This document shows, piece after piece, positions 14,483 to 23,514 of a DNA stretch of 28,118 nt (positions within the stretch are counted from its first letter, which is position 1; every line of letters begins with the position of its first letter). This stretch comes from an uncultured Acetatifactor sp. (lineage in GTDB: Bacteria; Bacillota; Clostridia; Lachnospirales; Lachnospiraceae), in assembly GCA_910586775.1 (NCBI GenBank), contig CAJUJN010000054.1, forward strand, positions 1 through 28,118, read 5' to 3'. A program made the translations under genes and the position numbers. Below the pieces are notes generated by a model. The model was not told the DNA's origin and made no database searches. It saw only the letters and a program-made list of their open reading frames with translations.

Positions 14483-16561
14483 TCATGTCTTCTTCGACAC
14501 TTCTGACAATACACTGTATCCGCATTCCGCATTGGAACACACTAATTTGTTTCCCTTCTCCAGCAGATACGCGCCGCAGTCAGGGCAATTCTCCCCCGAG
14601 GGCTTCTGCCATACCATAAAGTCGCAGTCGGGATTACCGATGCAGCCGTAGTATTTTCTTCCTTTCTTTGTCTTCTTCAGGACGACATCCTTGCCGCATT
14701 TCGGACAGGACACACCGATTTTCTCGAAATAAGGCTTGGTATTGCGGCATTCCGGAAATCCCGGACAGGCCAGGAAACGTCCGTGGGGACCATACTTGAT
14801 CACCATCTGCCTTCCGCAGAGCTCACATACCTCATCGCTGACTTCGTCCTCAATGGAAATATGCTCCAACGCCTTCTCGGCCGCCTGCACCGCTTCCTCC
14901 AGATCCGGGTAAAAATTGGACACCACGGTCTTCCACTTTACACTGCCTTCTTCCACGCCGTCCAGCAATTCCTCCATGCCTGCCGTGAAATGCACATCCA
15001 CAATGGCCGGAAAAGCTTCCTTCATCATATTGTTAACGGCTTCTCCCAGTTCCGTCACATAAAGGTTTTTCCCCTCTTTTACCACATAATGCCTGGAAAT
15101 GATTAAGCTGATGGTAGGCGCATAGGTACTGGGACGCCCGATGCCAAGTTCCTCTAATTCCCTCACGAGGGAAGCCTCCGTGTAATGGGCAGGTGGCTGG
15201 GTAAAATGCTGCTGAGGCTCAAAGGACAAAAAGCTGAGCACGCTCTCCTCATTCAGTCCCGCAGAAAGCGTATTATCTTCTTCCTTATCGTCTTTCAGGC
15301 TGTATACCTTCATAAAACCGTCAAACAACAGCGAAGATGCCGCCAGTGTAAATACACTGTCCCCCGCCTGGATCTTCACGGAAGTCGTCTCATACTTTGC
15401 CGGACTCATACGGCTGGCCACAAAGCGCTTCCAGATCAGCTGATAGAGCCGGAACAGATCTCTCGGCATCTGCTCCTTTATACTGTCCGGCGTCCTGCTC
15501 ACTTCCGTGGGCCGGATTGCCTCATGGGCATCCTGTATCTTCTGACCGGATTTTTTCTCCTCCTGGGGCGCGGAAAGATAGGGCGTGCCGTAATGGGCTC
15601 CCACATAATCCGCGGCAGTCTTCTCCGCCTCCTTCGACACCCTGGTGGAGTCCGTACGCAGATAGGTAATAAGGCCCGTTGTACCCTCCCCTTTCAGGTC
15701 TACGCCTTCATAAAGCTGCTGAGCCAGCCGCATGGTCTTCTGGGTAGAGAAGTTCAGCGCCTTATTGGCCTCCTGCTGCAAAGTGGAGGTTGTAAAGGGC
15801 AGCGGAGCCTTTTTCAAACGCTCTCCCTTTTTGACTTCGCGCACGCTGTAGTGTACATCTTTCAGGGATTCCATGACGGCATATGCCTGTTCTCTGGAGG
15901 ATATCCCCTTTTTTTCCTTCAATGTGCCATAATATTTTGCAGTAATGGGCTTCTTTTCCCCCTTCACCTTCAGATTCACATCCAGAGACCAGTATTCTTC
16001 CGGAATAAAGGCGTTGATCTCGTCTTCCCGGTCACAGATGATGCGTAGGGCAACCGATTGCACCCGTCCGGCACTCAGGCCTCTCTTGATCTTGCTCCAC
16101 AGCAGGGGAGAAATCCGGTATCCCACCATACGGTCCAGCAGACGTCTGGCCTGTTGGGCATCCACCAGATTCATATCAATCTCTCTGGCGTTCTTCAGAG
16201 ATTCTTTTACGGCATTTTTCGTGATTTCATTGAAGGTAATCCTGTAGACCTTTTTCTCCTCCAGCTTCAAAGCATAAAGCAGATGCCAGGAGATGGCTTC
16301 CCCCTCTCGGTCGGGGTCCGTTGCCAGATAGATCTTCTCCGCCTTCTTTACCTCTTTGCGCAAATGGGCAAGAACATCGCCCTTCCCCCGGATAGTGATA
16401 TATTTCGGCTCATAATTATGTTCAATATCGATTCCCAGCGAACTCTTCGGCAAGTCGCGGACATGTCCGTTGGTAGCGGCAACCTCATAATTGGAGCCCA
16501 GAAACTTCTTGATGGTCTTTACTTTTGTGGGAGATTCCACAATTACCAGATATTTCGCCAT
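14483..16561 (-). CDS. topA: DNA topoisomerase I (type IA)
   Basis: TopA relaxes negative supercoils behind RNA polymerase. Visible parts: TOPRIM domain at the N-terminus (MAKYLVIVESPTKVKTIKKF, with TDPDREGE at residues 81-88), the catalytic tyrosine in ITYLRTDSTR (Tyr300), LEELGIGRPSTYAPTI, and three C-terminal zinc-ribbon units (CELCGRQM..CPGFPEC, CPKCGKDV..CIGNPDC, CPDCGAYL..CSNAEC). The length is 692 aa, normal for Firmicutes. The start is the ATG at 16559-16561, 6 nt after a GGGGG run; an in-frame ATG 13 codons upstream yields an unlikely extension. It has its own promoter and follows a tRNA terminator. In many Firmicutes topA directly follows dprA; here ispG-polC and a tRNA lie between. 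Confidence 0.97.
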   Translation of the reverse strand: MAKYLVIVESPTKVKTIKKFLGSNYEVAATNGHVRDLPKSSLGIDIEHNYEPKYITIRGKGDVLAHLRKEVKKAEKIYLATDPDREGEAISWHLLYALKLEEKKVYRITFNEITKNAVKESLKNAREIDMNLVDAQQARRLLDRMVGYRISPLLWSKIKRGLSAGRVQSVALRIICDREDEINAFIPEEYWSLDVNLKVKGEKKPITAKYYGTLKEKKGISSREQAYAVMESLKDVHYSVREVKKGERLKKAPLPFTTSTLQQEANKALNFSTQKTMRLAQQLYEGVDLKGEGTTGLITYLRTDSTRVSKEAEKTAADYVGAHYGTPYLSAPQEEKKSGQKIQDAHEAIRPTEVSRTPDSIKEQMPRDLFRLYQLIWKRFVASRMSPAKYETTSVKIQAGDSVFTLAASSLLFDGFMKVYSLKDDKEEDNTLSAGLNEESVLSFLSFEPQQHFTQPPAHYTEASLVRELEELGIGRPSTYAPTISLIISRHYVVKEGKNLYVTELGEAVNNMMKEAFPAIVDVHFTAGMEELLDGVEEGSVKWKTVVSNFYPDLEEAVQAAEKALEHISIEDEVSDEVCELCGRQMVIKYGPHGRFLACPGFPECRNTKPYFEKIGVSCPKCGKDVVLKKTKKGRKYYGCIGNPDCDFMVWQKPSGENCPDCGAYLLEKGNKLVCSNAECGYSVLSEVSKKT

Positions 16562-16634
16562 ACTAAGCCCCCTTACTTTACATCTTGTATCAGATATCAT
16601 ACCTCTGTCTATAATAAAATATCCGCCCTGAAAT

Positions 16635-16663
16635 AATATACACCAAAATTAGAAAGTATGCAA
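16635..16663 (-). promoter_or_regulatory. Candidate sigma-A promoter of topA
   Basis: TTGCAT (16658-16663) and TATATT (16635-16640), 17-nt spacer, on the minus strand in a very AT-rich stretch. The transcript would start about 65 nt before the topA ATG. Confidence 0.6.
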
Positions 16664-16782
16664 TATTTTTATAAAAATTTCGAATATATTAAAAAAATGG
16701 CATTAGAATAAAAAATTACGGTTGAAAAGGAAAACATAAGAAATTGGAGTAAAAATAACTTTATTTACCGATTTATTGGATA

Positions 16783-16825
16783 AAAAGAAAAACTTTGAAA
16801 CCTTTATAATAGATTTCAAAGTTTT
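16783..16825 (-). terminator. Rho-independent terminator of tRNA-Glu
   Basis: In minus-strand reading, AAAACTTTGAAA (16814-16825) pairs perfectly with TTTCAAAGTTTT (16789-16800), a 12-bp stem with a 13-nt loop, followed by TCTTTTT. It begins 6 nt after the tRNA 3' end. The 16601-16782 stretch beyond it is AT-rich and holds the topA promoter. Confidence 0.8.
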
Positions 16826-16830
16826 GCTAA

Positions 16831-16902
16831 CAGCTGATAGGGGAATCGAACCCCTGTTTCCGCCGTGAGAGGGCGGCGTCTTGACCGCTTGACCAATCAG
16901 CC
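16831..16902 (-). tRNA. tRNA-Glu (anticodon CTC)
   Basis: A 72-nt cloverleaf: acceptor GGCTGAT / ATCAGCT (first pair G.U), D arm TTGGTCAAGCGGTCAAGAC, anticodon stem CCGCC / GGCGG with loop CTCTCAC giving anticodon CTC (codon GAG), and T arm AGGGG-TTCGATT-CCCCT. The body closely matches the tRNA-Glu family. The 3' CCA is not encoded (TTA follows), so CCA must be added by a nucleotidyltransferase. It stands alone with its own promoter and terminator. Confidence 0.95.
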
Positions 16903-16946
16903 ATGTTTACCTTCTGTATTTTGTACTGCATCTGCGGTACTTGTAT

Positions 16947-16975
16947 ATACTACAATACTTTCCGAAAAAAAGCAA
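16947..16975 (-). promoter_or_regulatory. Candidate sigma-A promoter of tRNA-Glu
   Basis: TTGCTT (16970-16975) and TAGTAT (16947-16952) with a 17-nt spacer on the minus strand, about 45 nt before the tRNA 5' end. Confidence 0.6.
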
Positions 16976-17078
16976 GTACTTTTTTCAATTTTATTCTATT
17001 TTTTTAATTTTGCACATCTTTCTTTTTTTATATAAATTGTGTGACAAATTCTACGCTCACAATGCAGCATAATCCATT

Positions 17079-17120
17079 CTCCGGAGCGCCCCTGAAATAC
17101 TCCAGAGTGCCCCTGAATAT
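17079..17120. repeat. Two-copy imperfect 21-nt tandem repeat
   Basis: Units at 17079-17099 and 17100-17120 both begin CTCC(G/A)GAG(C/T)GCCCCTGAA and differ at five positions, three of them at the very end. It lies in the polC to tRNA-Glu spacer, between the long hairpin and the tRNA promoter. No function is evident. Confidence 0.45.
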
Positions 17121-17161
17121 CCTGCGGACATGGCAATCCGAACCGTTTTCCGTGCATGCGT

Positions 17162-17217
17162 CCCGAAAATACGGCTGCATCAGGCAGACATTCACTCCTG
17201 ATGGAGCCGTATCCGGG
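17162..17217 (-). terminator. Long hairpin downstream of polC, probable terminator
   Basis: A strong inverted repeat lies 39 nt past the polC stop: ATACGGCT (17169-17176) with AGCCGTAT (17205-17212), one mismatch, CATCAGG (17178-17184) with CCTGATG (17197-17203), a 12-nt loop, and an outer CCCG / CGGG clamp. Altogether about 19 bp. In minus-strand reading the inner stem ends in TATTTTCGG, a short T-run. The 16996-17259 stretch also has an 87-codon frame overlapping the polC stop, which I regard as spurious because it lacks a ribosome binding site and runs through the hairpin. Confidence 0.5.
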
Positions 17218-17255
17218 AGCCGCTTCCATCTCGAACAGGAAATTTCCCGCTTCCC

Positions 17256-20200
17256 TCATTGAAAATCGAACAGGCTCAGCTGGTTGGACTCGGGCAGATC
17301 TCCCAGGAGATTCAGCGAATCCATCAAATCCACCATGGTCTTGGACACCCTGGTGCGTTCTCTGAAATCATCCTTGGACATAAACGGCCCGTCCTTCACT
17401 GCTTCCACAATGGCGTCAGCCGCCTTATCCCCCAGGCCTTCTATACTGTTCAGGGAGGGCATCAGCTTATCTCCCACAATCTGGAAAGAACGGGACTGGG
17501 CGGTAAAGATATCAATTGGAGCAAACTCATACCCTCTTGCATACATTTCCTGCACCACTCTCATATCGCTGTAGGCAGCCTCTTCCCTGTTGGAAAGCGG
17601 CACTGCGCCCGCCTCCTTGTCCGCTGCGGCATCCATGCGGCGCTTATAATCCGCCATGGTGGCTTCCAGGCGGGTCCTTCCCTGACACATCAGCTCATAG
17701 GAGAAAGCCTTGGCGCGGATACTGAAGAAGGCTCCGTAGTACGCCAGCGGATAATTGACTTTACAGTAGGCAATCCTCCATGCCATCATGACATAGGCAG
17801 CGGCGTGGGCCTTGGGGAACATATATTTAATCTTCTTGCAGGAATCAATGTACCAGTCGGGGACATTATTTTCCTTCATGGCAGTAATCCATTCCTCCTT
17901 CAGGCCCTTCCCCTTCCGGACACTCTCCATAATGGTAAAAGCCAGGCTGGACTCCACGCCCATCTGAATCAGATAAGTCATGATATCGTCACGGGTGCAG
18001 ATGGCAGTGGAAATGGTGGCGGTGCCGCTCATGATCAGATCCTTGGCATTGCCCAGCCACACATCCGTGCCGTGAGAAAGCCCCGAGATACGCACCAGAT
18101 CCGAAAAAGCCTTTGGCTGGGCATCGATCACCATCTGCATGGCGAAATCGGTGCCGAACTCGGGAATCCCCAGAATGCCCAGCTTCGTGCCGCCGATCTG
18201 GTCAGGGGTAATCCCCAGCGCATCCGTATTCTGGAACAGGGACATGACATCCTTTCCATCCAGCGGAATGGTCAGAGGATCCACATTTGTCAGATCCTGC
18301 AGCATACGGATCATTGTAGGATCATCGTGCCCCAGAATGTCCAGCTTCAGCAGGTTATGGTCGATGGAGTGGTAGTCGAAATGAGTGGTCACGATATCCG
18401 TCTCCATATCATTGGCAGGGTGCTGTACCGGGGTGAAGGAATTGATATTCTGCCCGATAGGAAGCACCACGATGCCGCCGGGATGCTGTCCGGTACTTCG
18501 CCGGACGCCGGCAACTCCCATGGCAAGCCGCTCCATCTCGCTCTTGCGCCTGTGCTTTCCCCTTTCCTCGAAATAATTTTTCACATAGCCGAAGGCCGTC
18601 TTGTCCGCCAGGGTAGCGATGGTTCCCGCCCGATAAGTCTGCCCGGCCCCGAAGATCACCTCAGTGTATTTATGAGCCTTGGACTGATATTCCCCGGAAA
18701 AGTTCAGGTCTATATCAGGCTCCTTGTCCCCCTTGAATCCCAGAAAGGTCTCGAAGGGAATGTCAAATCCGTCCTTGTGCAGCGGCGCGCCGCAGTTGGG
18801 ACATGTCCTGTCAGGCATATCCACGCCCGCTTTACCGGCATAGGCCTTCACATCCTCGCTCTCAAAATCCACATAGTGGCATTCACTGCAGTAATAGTGA
18901 GGGCTTAAGGGATTAATCTCCGTAATGCCCGCCATTGTAGCCACAAAAGAGCTTCCCACGCTCCCTCTGGAGCCCACCAGATAGCCGTCCTCCACCGACT
19001 TCCACACCAGCTTCTGGGCAATGATGTACATAACCGCAAAACCGTTTGTAATAATGGAATGAAGCTCCTTTTCCAGACGCTTCTCCACAATCCCGGGAAG
19101 TTCCGGCCCATAAATCTCATGGGCTTTATCATAGCAGATTTTGGTCAGTGTCTTGTCGCTGTCCTCTATGACCGGGGCGCATTTATCCGGGCGTACAGGG
19201 TCTATGGACTCTATCATATCCGCTATCTTATTGGTGTTTGTCACCACGATTTCAAATGCCTTGTCGCTTCCCAGATAGCCAAATTCCTCCAGCATTTCAT
19301 CCGTGGTATGTAAAAACAGGGGTGCCTGCTCATCCGCATCCTCGAACCCCCGTCCCGCCATGATGATGCGCCTGTAAACCTCGTCCTCCGGATCCAGAAA
19401 ATGCACGTCGCAGGTGCCCACCACCGGCTTATGGAACTGTTCTCCCAGCTTTACAATGCGGCGGTTGATATTCAGGATATCCTCCATGGACTGAACACTG
19501 CGTATCCTGTCGGACTCGATCATGAATTTATTGTTTCCGGAAGGCTGAATCTCCAGGTAATCGTAAAAATTCACGATTCTGGCAATCTGCATCTCGCTCT
19601 GCTCGTCCAACAGGGCCCGGTACAGTTCTCCTGCCTCGCAGGCACTGCCCAGAATCAGCCCGTCCCTGTATTTCATCACCAGACTCTTGGGAATCCTGGG
19701 ATGTCTGCCGGCATAATAGGTCAGATGGGATTCCGTCACCAGCTTGTACAGATTGATTCGCCCCAGGTCGTTTTTTGCCAGAATGATGGCATGGTAAGTA
19801 GGCAGCTTCTTCACCAGATCCGCGCTGGCGGCTCCCAGGGCGTTAAGCTGTGTCAGGTTGTAAATCTGCCGCTCCTTCAGCATCTGGATCAGTTTCAGGA
19901 ATATCCATGCGGTACATTCCGCATCGTCCACCGCCCGGTGATGGTTCTCCAGGGAGATATTCAGCTTCTTCGCCACTGCATCCAGCGTGTGCTTGGCCTG
20001 GTCCGGAAGAAGCACCCTGGAGATGCCAACCGTATCCACGTACGTACATTCCGTCACATTCCCATGTCCCTCCTCAACGAGCCGGCTGCCCCCAGAAGCC
20101 TCCTGCTCCTCATGGCCGGTCATCGCTGCCGTCTCATCTCCGTCCGCAGACGGTATTGTGACCGCATTTAAGCCTTCCGTCTCCCCGCCACTCCCGTCTC

Positions 20201-22343
20201 TGACTGCCTCCGACACTTTGACCGTGTCACCGCTGCCCCCCTGCTGCGCATTCTCAGCCGCGTCGGCCGTCCCGCCATATACCGTAAAGGGAATCCCCAG
20301 CCGTCTGGCATTTTCCAGGATAAAGCTCATATCGAAGCCCGCATTGTGGGCAACCAGCACGCAGCCTTCGCAGAACCGGAGAAACCCCGGCAGCACATCT
20401 TCTATCAGGGGAGCGTCCATCACCATGTCATCCCGGATACTGGTCAGCTTTTCAATCTCGAAGGGAATAGGCACCTGGGGATTCACAAAAGCAGAAAACC
20501 TGTCCGTCACCTTACCGCCGCTGACCTTGACCGCACCGATTTCTATAATGCGGTTATTCACCGGCGAGAAGCCCGTAGTCTCAATATCAAATACCACATA
20601 ATCGGCATCCAGGCTCTGCCCTCTGTCTCCAGTGACGATTTCCTTCAGATCGTCCACCAGATATGCCTCGACTCCATAAATAATCTTGAAAAAATCCTGG
20701 CGGTCAGGCGTCTCTCCCGCCTGCTTACATCGTTCTTTCTCCGCCTTCCACAGATCCTGCCAAACATGAAAGGCATCTGTAAAGCCCTGCACTACGCCAT
20801 GGTCCGTGACAGCGATGGCGCGATGTCCCCATTTATAGGCCCGCTTTACGATATCTTTCGCCTCGGACACGCCGTCAAAGTCGCTCATCTTGGTATGGCA
20901 GTGCAGCTCCACCCGCTTCTGCAATGCCATATCCTTGCGCACGGTAGTGAAATCCTGAATCTTCCGGATACCGGTGAGGGAGCCGATGGTCAGCTCATGG
21001 TCAAACTTATCCAGCGTAGCCACACCTTTGATCTTCACAAAAGCACCCGTTTTCAGGCTGCCCAACAACTCCTTCACGAACTCGTTTTTCACAAACAGCT
21101 TCACTGTCATGGTATCCGTGAAATCCGTCACGTCAAAAATGACGATAGTCCGCTCATTCCTGATTTGCCGGCTGTCAGTCTTTAAAACCTTCCCCCGGAT
21201 GGTAACTTCGCCCATCTCGCCGATGATGTCCTCGATGGGGATAGCCTCCTCATCGAAATCCCGTCCGTACAGCACATCTGGGTCATCGGACTGCTTCAGA
21301 GTACGGCCGTAATCGCCGTTTCTGCGGAATTCGCCGCGCTTGAAATCCCCTTTGCGCTGAAAACCGCCGGAACGCCCGAAACCGCCTTCTCCTGCCTGAC
21401 GCGTAGTACCGCCATGAGATGCGTTTCCACCGGATACGCCGCCCGTACCCGAAGCCGTCCCGCCGCCGGATGCCGCTGCGCTGTTCCGGCCGTTTTCTCC
21501 AACCAGTGCCGCGCCGTTATTCCAGCCATTGCCTCCGCCGGCGGCCGCGCCATTGTTCCAGCCGCCGGCTCCGGCGGAGACTGCTCCCGTCTGCGCCGTC
21601 TTGTTATTCCGGTCTTTACCGCTATATCCTGCGCCATCATTCCGGCTGCCTGCGCCGTTCTGCGCTCTTCCGTCGGCTGCCGTTCCGTTATCCCAGGCAC
21701 CATCCTTTCCGCTTCCGGCCTGTCCGCCTCCGTTATCCGTATACACGGTATCCAGCTTTGCCCGCAGGCAGATTTCGCTCACCCGCATCCGAATCTTCAG
21801 TTCGTCATCCCCGGTATACTTGCGGGGACTGGCCTCCCGGTAATCAACCGTCACCCCGGTACTCAGGCCGCAGCGTTCCACCAATATCTTCTCCAGCACC
21901 CGAACCAGCTCCGCTTCCTTGCCCCTGTTGGGGATGGTATCCTCCAGGGTAAGCCGGATTCCGCCGGATTCCGGATAGGAAATCTCCGCCGTACGGAAGG
22001 CATTGTACTCCACATGGCTGTAACCCAACAGCTCCGCCAGAATACTCTCCCTGTAAACTTCCATCAGATTTTCCGGCGTATACTGAGAAGAAAGCTCAAA
22101 GCGCTCGTAAATCCGGACTGTCATCGATGCATGGGGAAACAGCTGAGTCTTGATCTCCTTCTCCGCAGCCCAGATATCTTCCTTTATGATCAGTCTGGTA
22201 CTGTACAGGTAGACTGTAAGCCTGTCCCTCTGCTTTGTGGCGGCCACCCGCTCCACTTTCGCCTGTTCCAGCTTATCATGCAGGCCGCCCTTTATATCTA
22301 ATGTAGGAAATACTTCAAAAAACGGTTTTGCTTTTGCCATCAT
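17256..22343 (-). CDS. polC: DNA polymerase III alpha subunit, Gram-positive PolC type, with two long insertions
   Basis: PolC is the replicative polymerase of Firmicutes, with its own proofreading exonuclease. Domain order: N-terminal domain (residues 1-200), OB-fold (about 376-465, GEVTIRGKVLKTDSRQIRNE), PHP domain (HCHTKMSDFDG at 481), DEDDh exonuclease inserted in PHP (FDIETTGF at 585, HNAGFD at 666, HHRAVDDAE at 801), PHP resumed, polymerase core with a zinc ribbon (C1152, C1155, C1181, C1184) and PDIDLNFS (1209-1216), fingers and C-terminal part. PolC is usually 1430-1460 aa; this one has 1695 because of Gly/Asn/Ala-rich residues 204-347 and a polar insert at about 689-767. The start overlaps the ispG stop (ATGA). 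Confidence 0.97.
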   Translation of the reverse strand: MMAKAKPFFEVFPTLDIKGGLHDKLEQAKVERVAATKQRDRLTVYLYSTRLIIKEDIWAAEKEIKTQLFPHASMTVRIYERFELSSQYTPENLMEVYRESILAELLGYSHVEYNAFRTAEISYPESGGIRLTLEDTIPNRGKEAELVRVLEKILVERCGLSTGVTVDYREASPRKYTGDDELKIRMRVSEICLRAKLDTVYTDNGGGQAGSGKDGAWDNGTAADGRAQNGAGSRNDGAGYSGKDRNNKTAQTGAVSAGAGGWNNGAAAGGGNGWNNGAALVGENGRNSAAASGGGTASGTGGVSGGNASHGGTTRQAGEGGFGRSGGFQRKGDFKRGEFRRNGDYGRTLKQSDDPDVLYGRDFDEEAIPIEDIIGEMGEVTIRGKVLKTDSRQIRNERTIVIFDVTDFTDTMTVKLFVKNEFVKELLGSLKTGAFVKIKGVATLDKFDHELTIGSLTGIRKIQDFTTVRKDMALQKRVELHCHTKMSDFDGVSEAKDIVKRAYKWGHRAIAVTDHGVVQGFTDAFHVWQDLWKAEKERCKQAGETPDRQDFFKIIYGVEAYLVDDLKEIVTGDRGQSLDADYVVFDIETTGFSPVNNRIIEIGAVKVSGGKVTDRFSAFVNPQVPIPFEIEKLTSIRDDMVMDAPLIEDVLPGFLRFCEGCVLVAHNAGFDMSFILENARRLGIPFTVYGGTADAAENAQQGGSGDTVKVSEAVRDGSGGETEGLNAVTIPSADGDETAAMTGHEEQEASGGSRLVEEGHGNVTECTYVDTVGISRVLLPDQAKHTLDAVAKKLNISLENHHRAVDDAECTAWIFLKLIQMLKERQIYNLTQLNALGAASADLVKKLPTYHAIILAKNDLGRINLYKLVTESHLTYYAGRHPRIPKSLVMKYRDGLILGSACEAGELYRALLDEQSEMQIARIVNFYDYLEIQPSGNNKFMIESDRIRSVQSMEDILNINRRIVKLGEQFHKPVVGTCDVHFLDPEDEVYRRIIMAGRGFEDADEQAPLFLHTTDEMLEEFGYLGSDKAFEIVVTNTNKIADMIESIDPVRPDKCAPVIEDSDKTLTKICYDKAHEIYGPELPGIVEKRLEKELHSIITNGFAVMYIIAQKLVWKSVEDGYLVGSRGSVGSSFVATMAGITEINPLSPHYYCSECHYVDFESEDVKAYAGKAGVDMPDRTCPNCGAPLHKDGFDIPFETFLGFKGDKEPDIDLNFSGEYQSKAHKYTEVIFGAGQTYRAGTIATLADKTAFGYVKNYFEERGKHRRKSEMERLAMGVAGVRRSTGQHPGGIVVLPIGQNINSFTPVQHPANDMETDIVTTHFDYHSIDHNLLKLDILGHDDPTMIRMLQDLTNVDPLTIPLDGKDVMSLFQNTDALGITPDQIGGTKLGILGIPEFGTDFAMQMVIDAQPKAFSDLVRISGLSHGTDVWLGNAKDLIMSGTATISTAICTRDDIMTYLIQMGVESSLAFTIMESVRKGKGLKEEWITAMKENNVPDWYIDSCKKIKYMFPKAHAAAYVMMAWRIAYCKVNYPLAYYGAFFSIRAKAFSYELMCQGRTRLEATMADYKRRMDAAADKEAGAVPLSNREEAAYSDMRVVQEMYARGYEFAPIDIFTAQSRSFQIVGDKLMPSLNSIEGLGDKAADAIVEAVKDGPFMSKDDFRERTRVSKTMVDLMDSLNLLGDLPESNQLSLFDFQ

Positions 22344-23392
22344 TTCCAGTGATCCAACTCTTCCCTTAACGCATCCAACAGTTGCTCCTCCGGCACCTTG
22401 CGGAGAATTTCGCCTTTTTTAAACAAAAGGCCCTCTCCCTGGCCTCCGGCTATGCCCAGTTCCGCCTCCCTGGCTTCTCCCGGCCCGTTCACTGCACAGC
22501 CCATGACGGCCACCTTGATATCCAGAGGGTAATCTTCCACCATTTTTTCCACTTTTTCAGCCAGTCCAATCAGGTCGATCCTGGTACGGCCGCAGGTAGG
22601 GCAGGAAACCACCTCGACGCCGCCCTTTCGAAGCCCCAGGGTGCGCAGGATCAGCTTTGCCGACCTGATCTCCTCCACCGGCTCGCCGGTGAGGGACACA
22701 CGGATGGTGTCGCCAATTCCCTGATTCAGTATCAGGCCCAGACCGACGGCGGATTTGATATTACCGCTCTGCACGGTGCCCGCCTCCGTGATCCCCACAT
22801 GAAGGGGATAGTCCGTCCTCTCCGCCAGCTGCTCATGGGCCTTTACGCACATAAGCACATCGGAAGATTTGATGCTGATGACCAGATTGTCAAACCCCAG
22901 TTCTTCCATCATATGTACTTTATCCAACGCACTCTCCACAATGCCTTCCGCCGTAACTCCGCCGTATTTTTCTATCAGACGCTTCTCCAGGGAGCCGCTG
23001 TTGACGCCCACACGGATGGGAATGCCCCGCTCTGCAGCCACCTCTGCCACAGCCTTCACCTTGTCACGCCCGCCGATATTGCCAGGATTGATACGGATCT
23101 TGTCAGCTCCGTTCTCCATTGCAGCGATTGCCATTTTATAGTCAAAATGAATGTCGGCAACCAGAGGAATATGGATCTGCTTCTTTATCTCAGAAAGAGC
23201 TTTCGCCGCTTCCATATCCGGCACGGTGCAGCGGATGATCTCACAGCCCGCACGCTCCAGCTCAAGGATCTGCGCCACTGTGGCGGCCACGTCCTGGGTC
23301 TTTGTATTCGTCATGGACTGGATTAAGACGGGATTGCCTCCGCCTATCCTCCTGTCGCCGATCTGCACGACTTTCGTATTCTCTCTACGCAT
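22340..23392 (-). CDS. ispG: 4-hydroxy-3-methylbut-2-en-1-yl diphosphate synthase IspG
   Basis: IspG (GcpE) carries out the sixth step of the MEP isoprenoid pathway, turning methylerythritol cyclodiphosphate into HMBPP with a [4Fe-4S] cluster. The TIM-barrel part opens MRRENTKVVQIGDRRIGGGN and holds VADIHFDYKMAIAAMENGAD and KIRINPGNIGG. The cluster ligands are visible: Cys264 and Cys267 (SCPTCGRT), Cys299 (GCAVNGPGEA) and Glu306. The length is 350 aa, normal. The start is the ATG at 23390-23392, 6 nt after GGGAGG; the frame is open further upstream from a GTG at 23473, but that lies in the leader and overlaps the hairpins there. Its stop overlaps the polC start by 4 bp. Confidence 0.97.
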   Translation of the reverse strand: MRRENTKVVQIGDRRIGGGNPVLIQSMTNTKTQDVAATVAQILELERAGCEIIRCTVPDMEAAKALSEIKKQIHIPLVADIHFDYKMAIAAMENGADKIRINPGNIGGRDKVKAVAEVAAERGIPIRVGVNSGSLEKRLIEKYGGVTAEGIVESALDKVHMMEELGFDNLVISIKSSDVLMCVKAHEQLAERTDYPLHVGITEAGTVQSGNIKSAVGLGLILNQGIGDTIRVSLTGEPVEEIRSAKLILRTLGLRKGGVEVVSCPTCGRTRIDLIGLAEKVEKMVEDYPLDIKVAVMGCAVNGPGEAREAELGIAGGQGEGLLFKKGEILRKVPEEQLLDALREELDHWK

Positions 23393-23449
23393 TATGTACC
23401 TCCCTGAATTTATACTGCACGTCGACGAAATATGCAGCCCCCATGCAAA

Positions 23450-23490
23450 AAGCCTATAGGGCAGGCTTACCACAGTCTACGGTATAAACC
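23450..23490 (-). promoter_or_regulatory. Possible transcription attenuator in the ispG leader
   Basis: In minus-strand reading, AAGCCT (23463-23468) pairs with AGGCTT (23450-23455) around a 7-nt loop and runs into TTTTT, like a short terminator. Upstream GGTTTATACC (23481-23490) can instead pair with GGTAAGCC (23464-23471) around a 9-nt loop, using up the first terminator arm. The two folds exclude each other. The layout is 60 nt ahead of the ispG start. I recognise no known riboswitch or T-box. The terminator stem is only 6 bp, so the function is uncertain. Confidence 0.35.
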
Positions 23491-23514
23491 TGGCATTCCG
23501 GTTTCATAAGCACA

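Noticed and set aside
16996..17259. An 87-codon minus-strand frame overlapping the polC stop
   Set aside because: No ribosome binding site; it includes the long hairpin and the two-copy 21-nt repeat and ends in AT-rich promoter sequence of the tRNA.
17259..18908. A 549-codon plus-strand open frame
   Set aside because: Antisense to the conserved C-terminal half of polC; no ribosome binding site and no recognisable domain.
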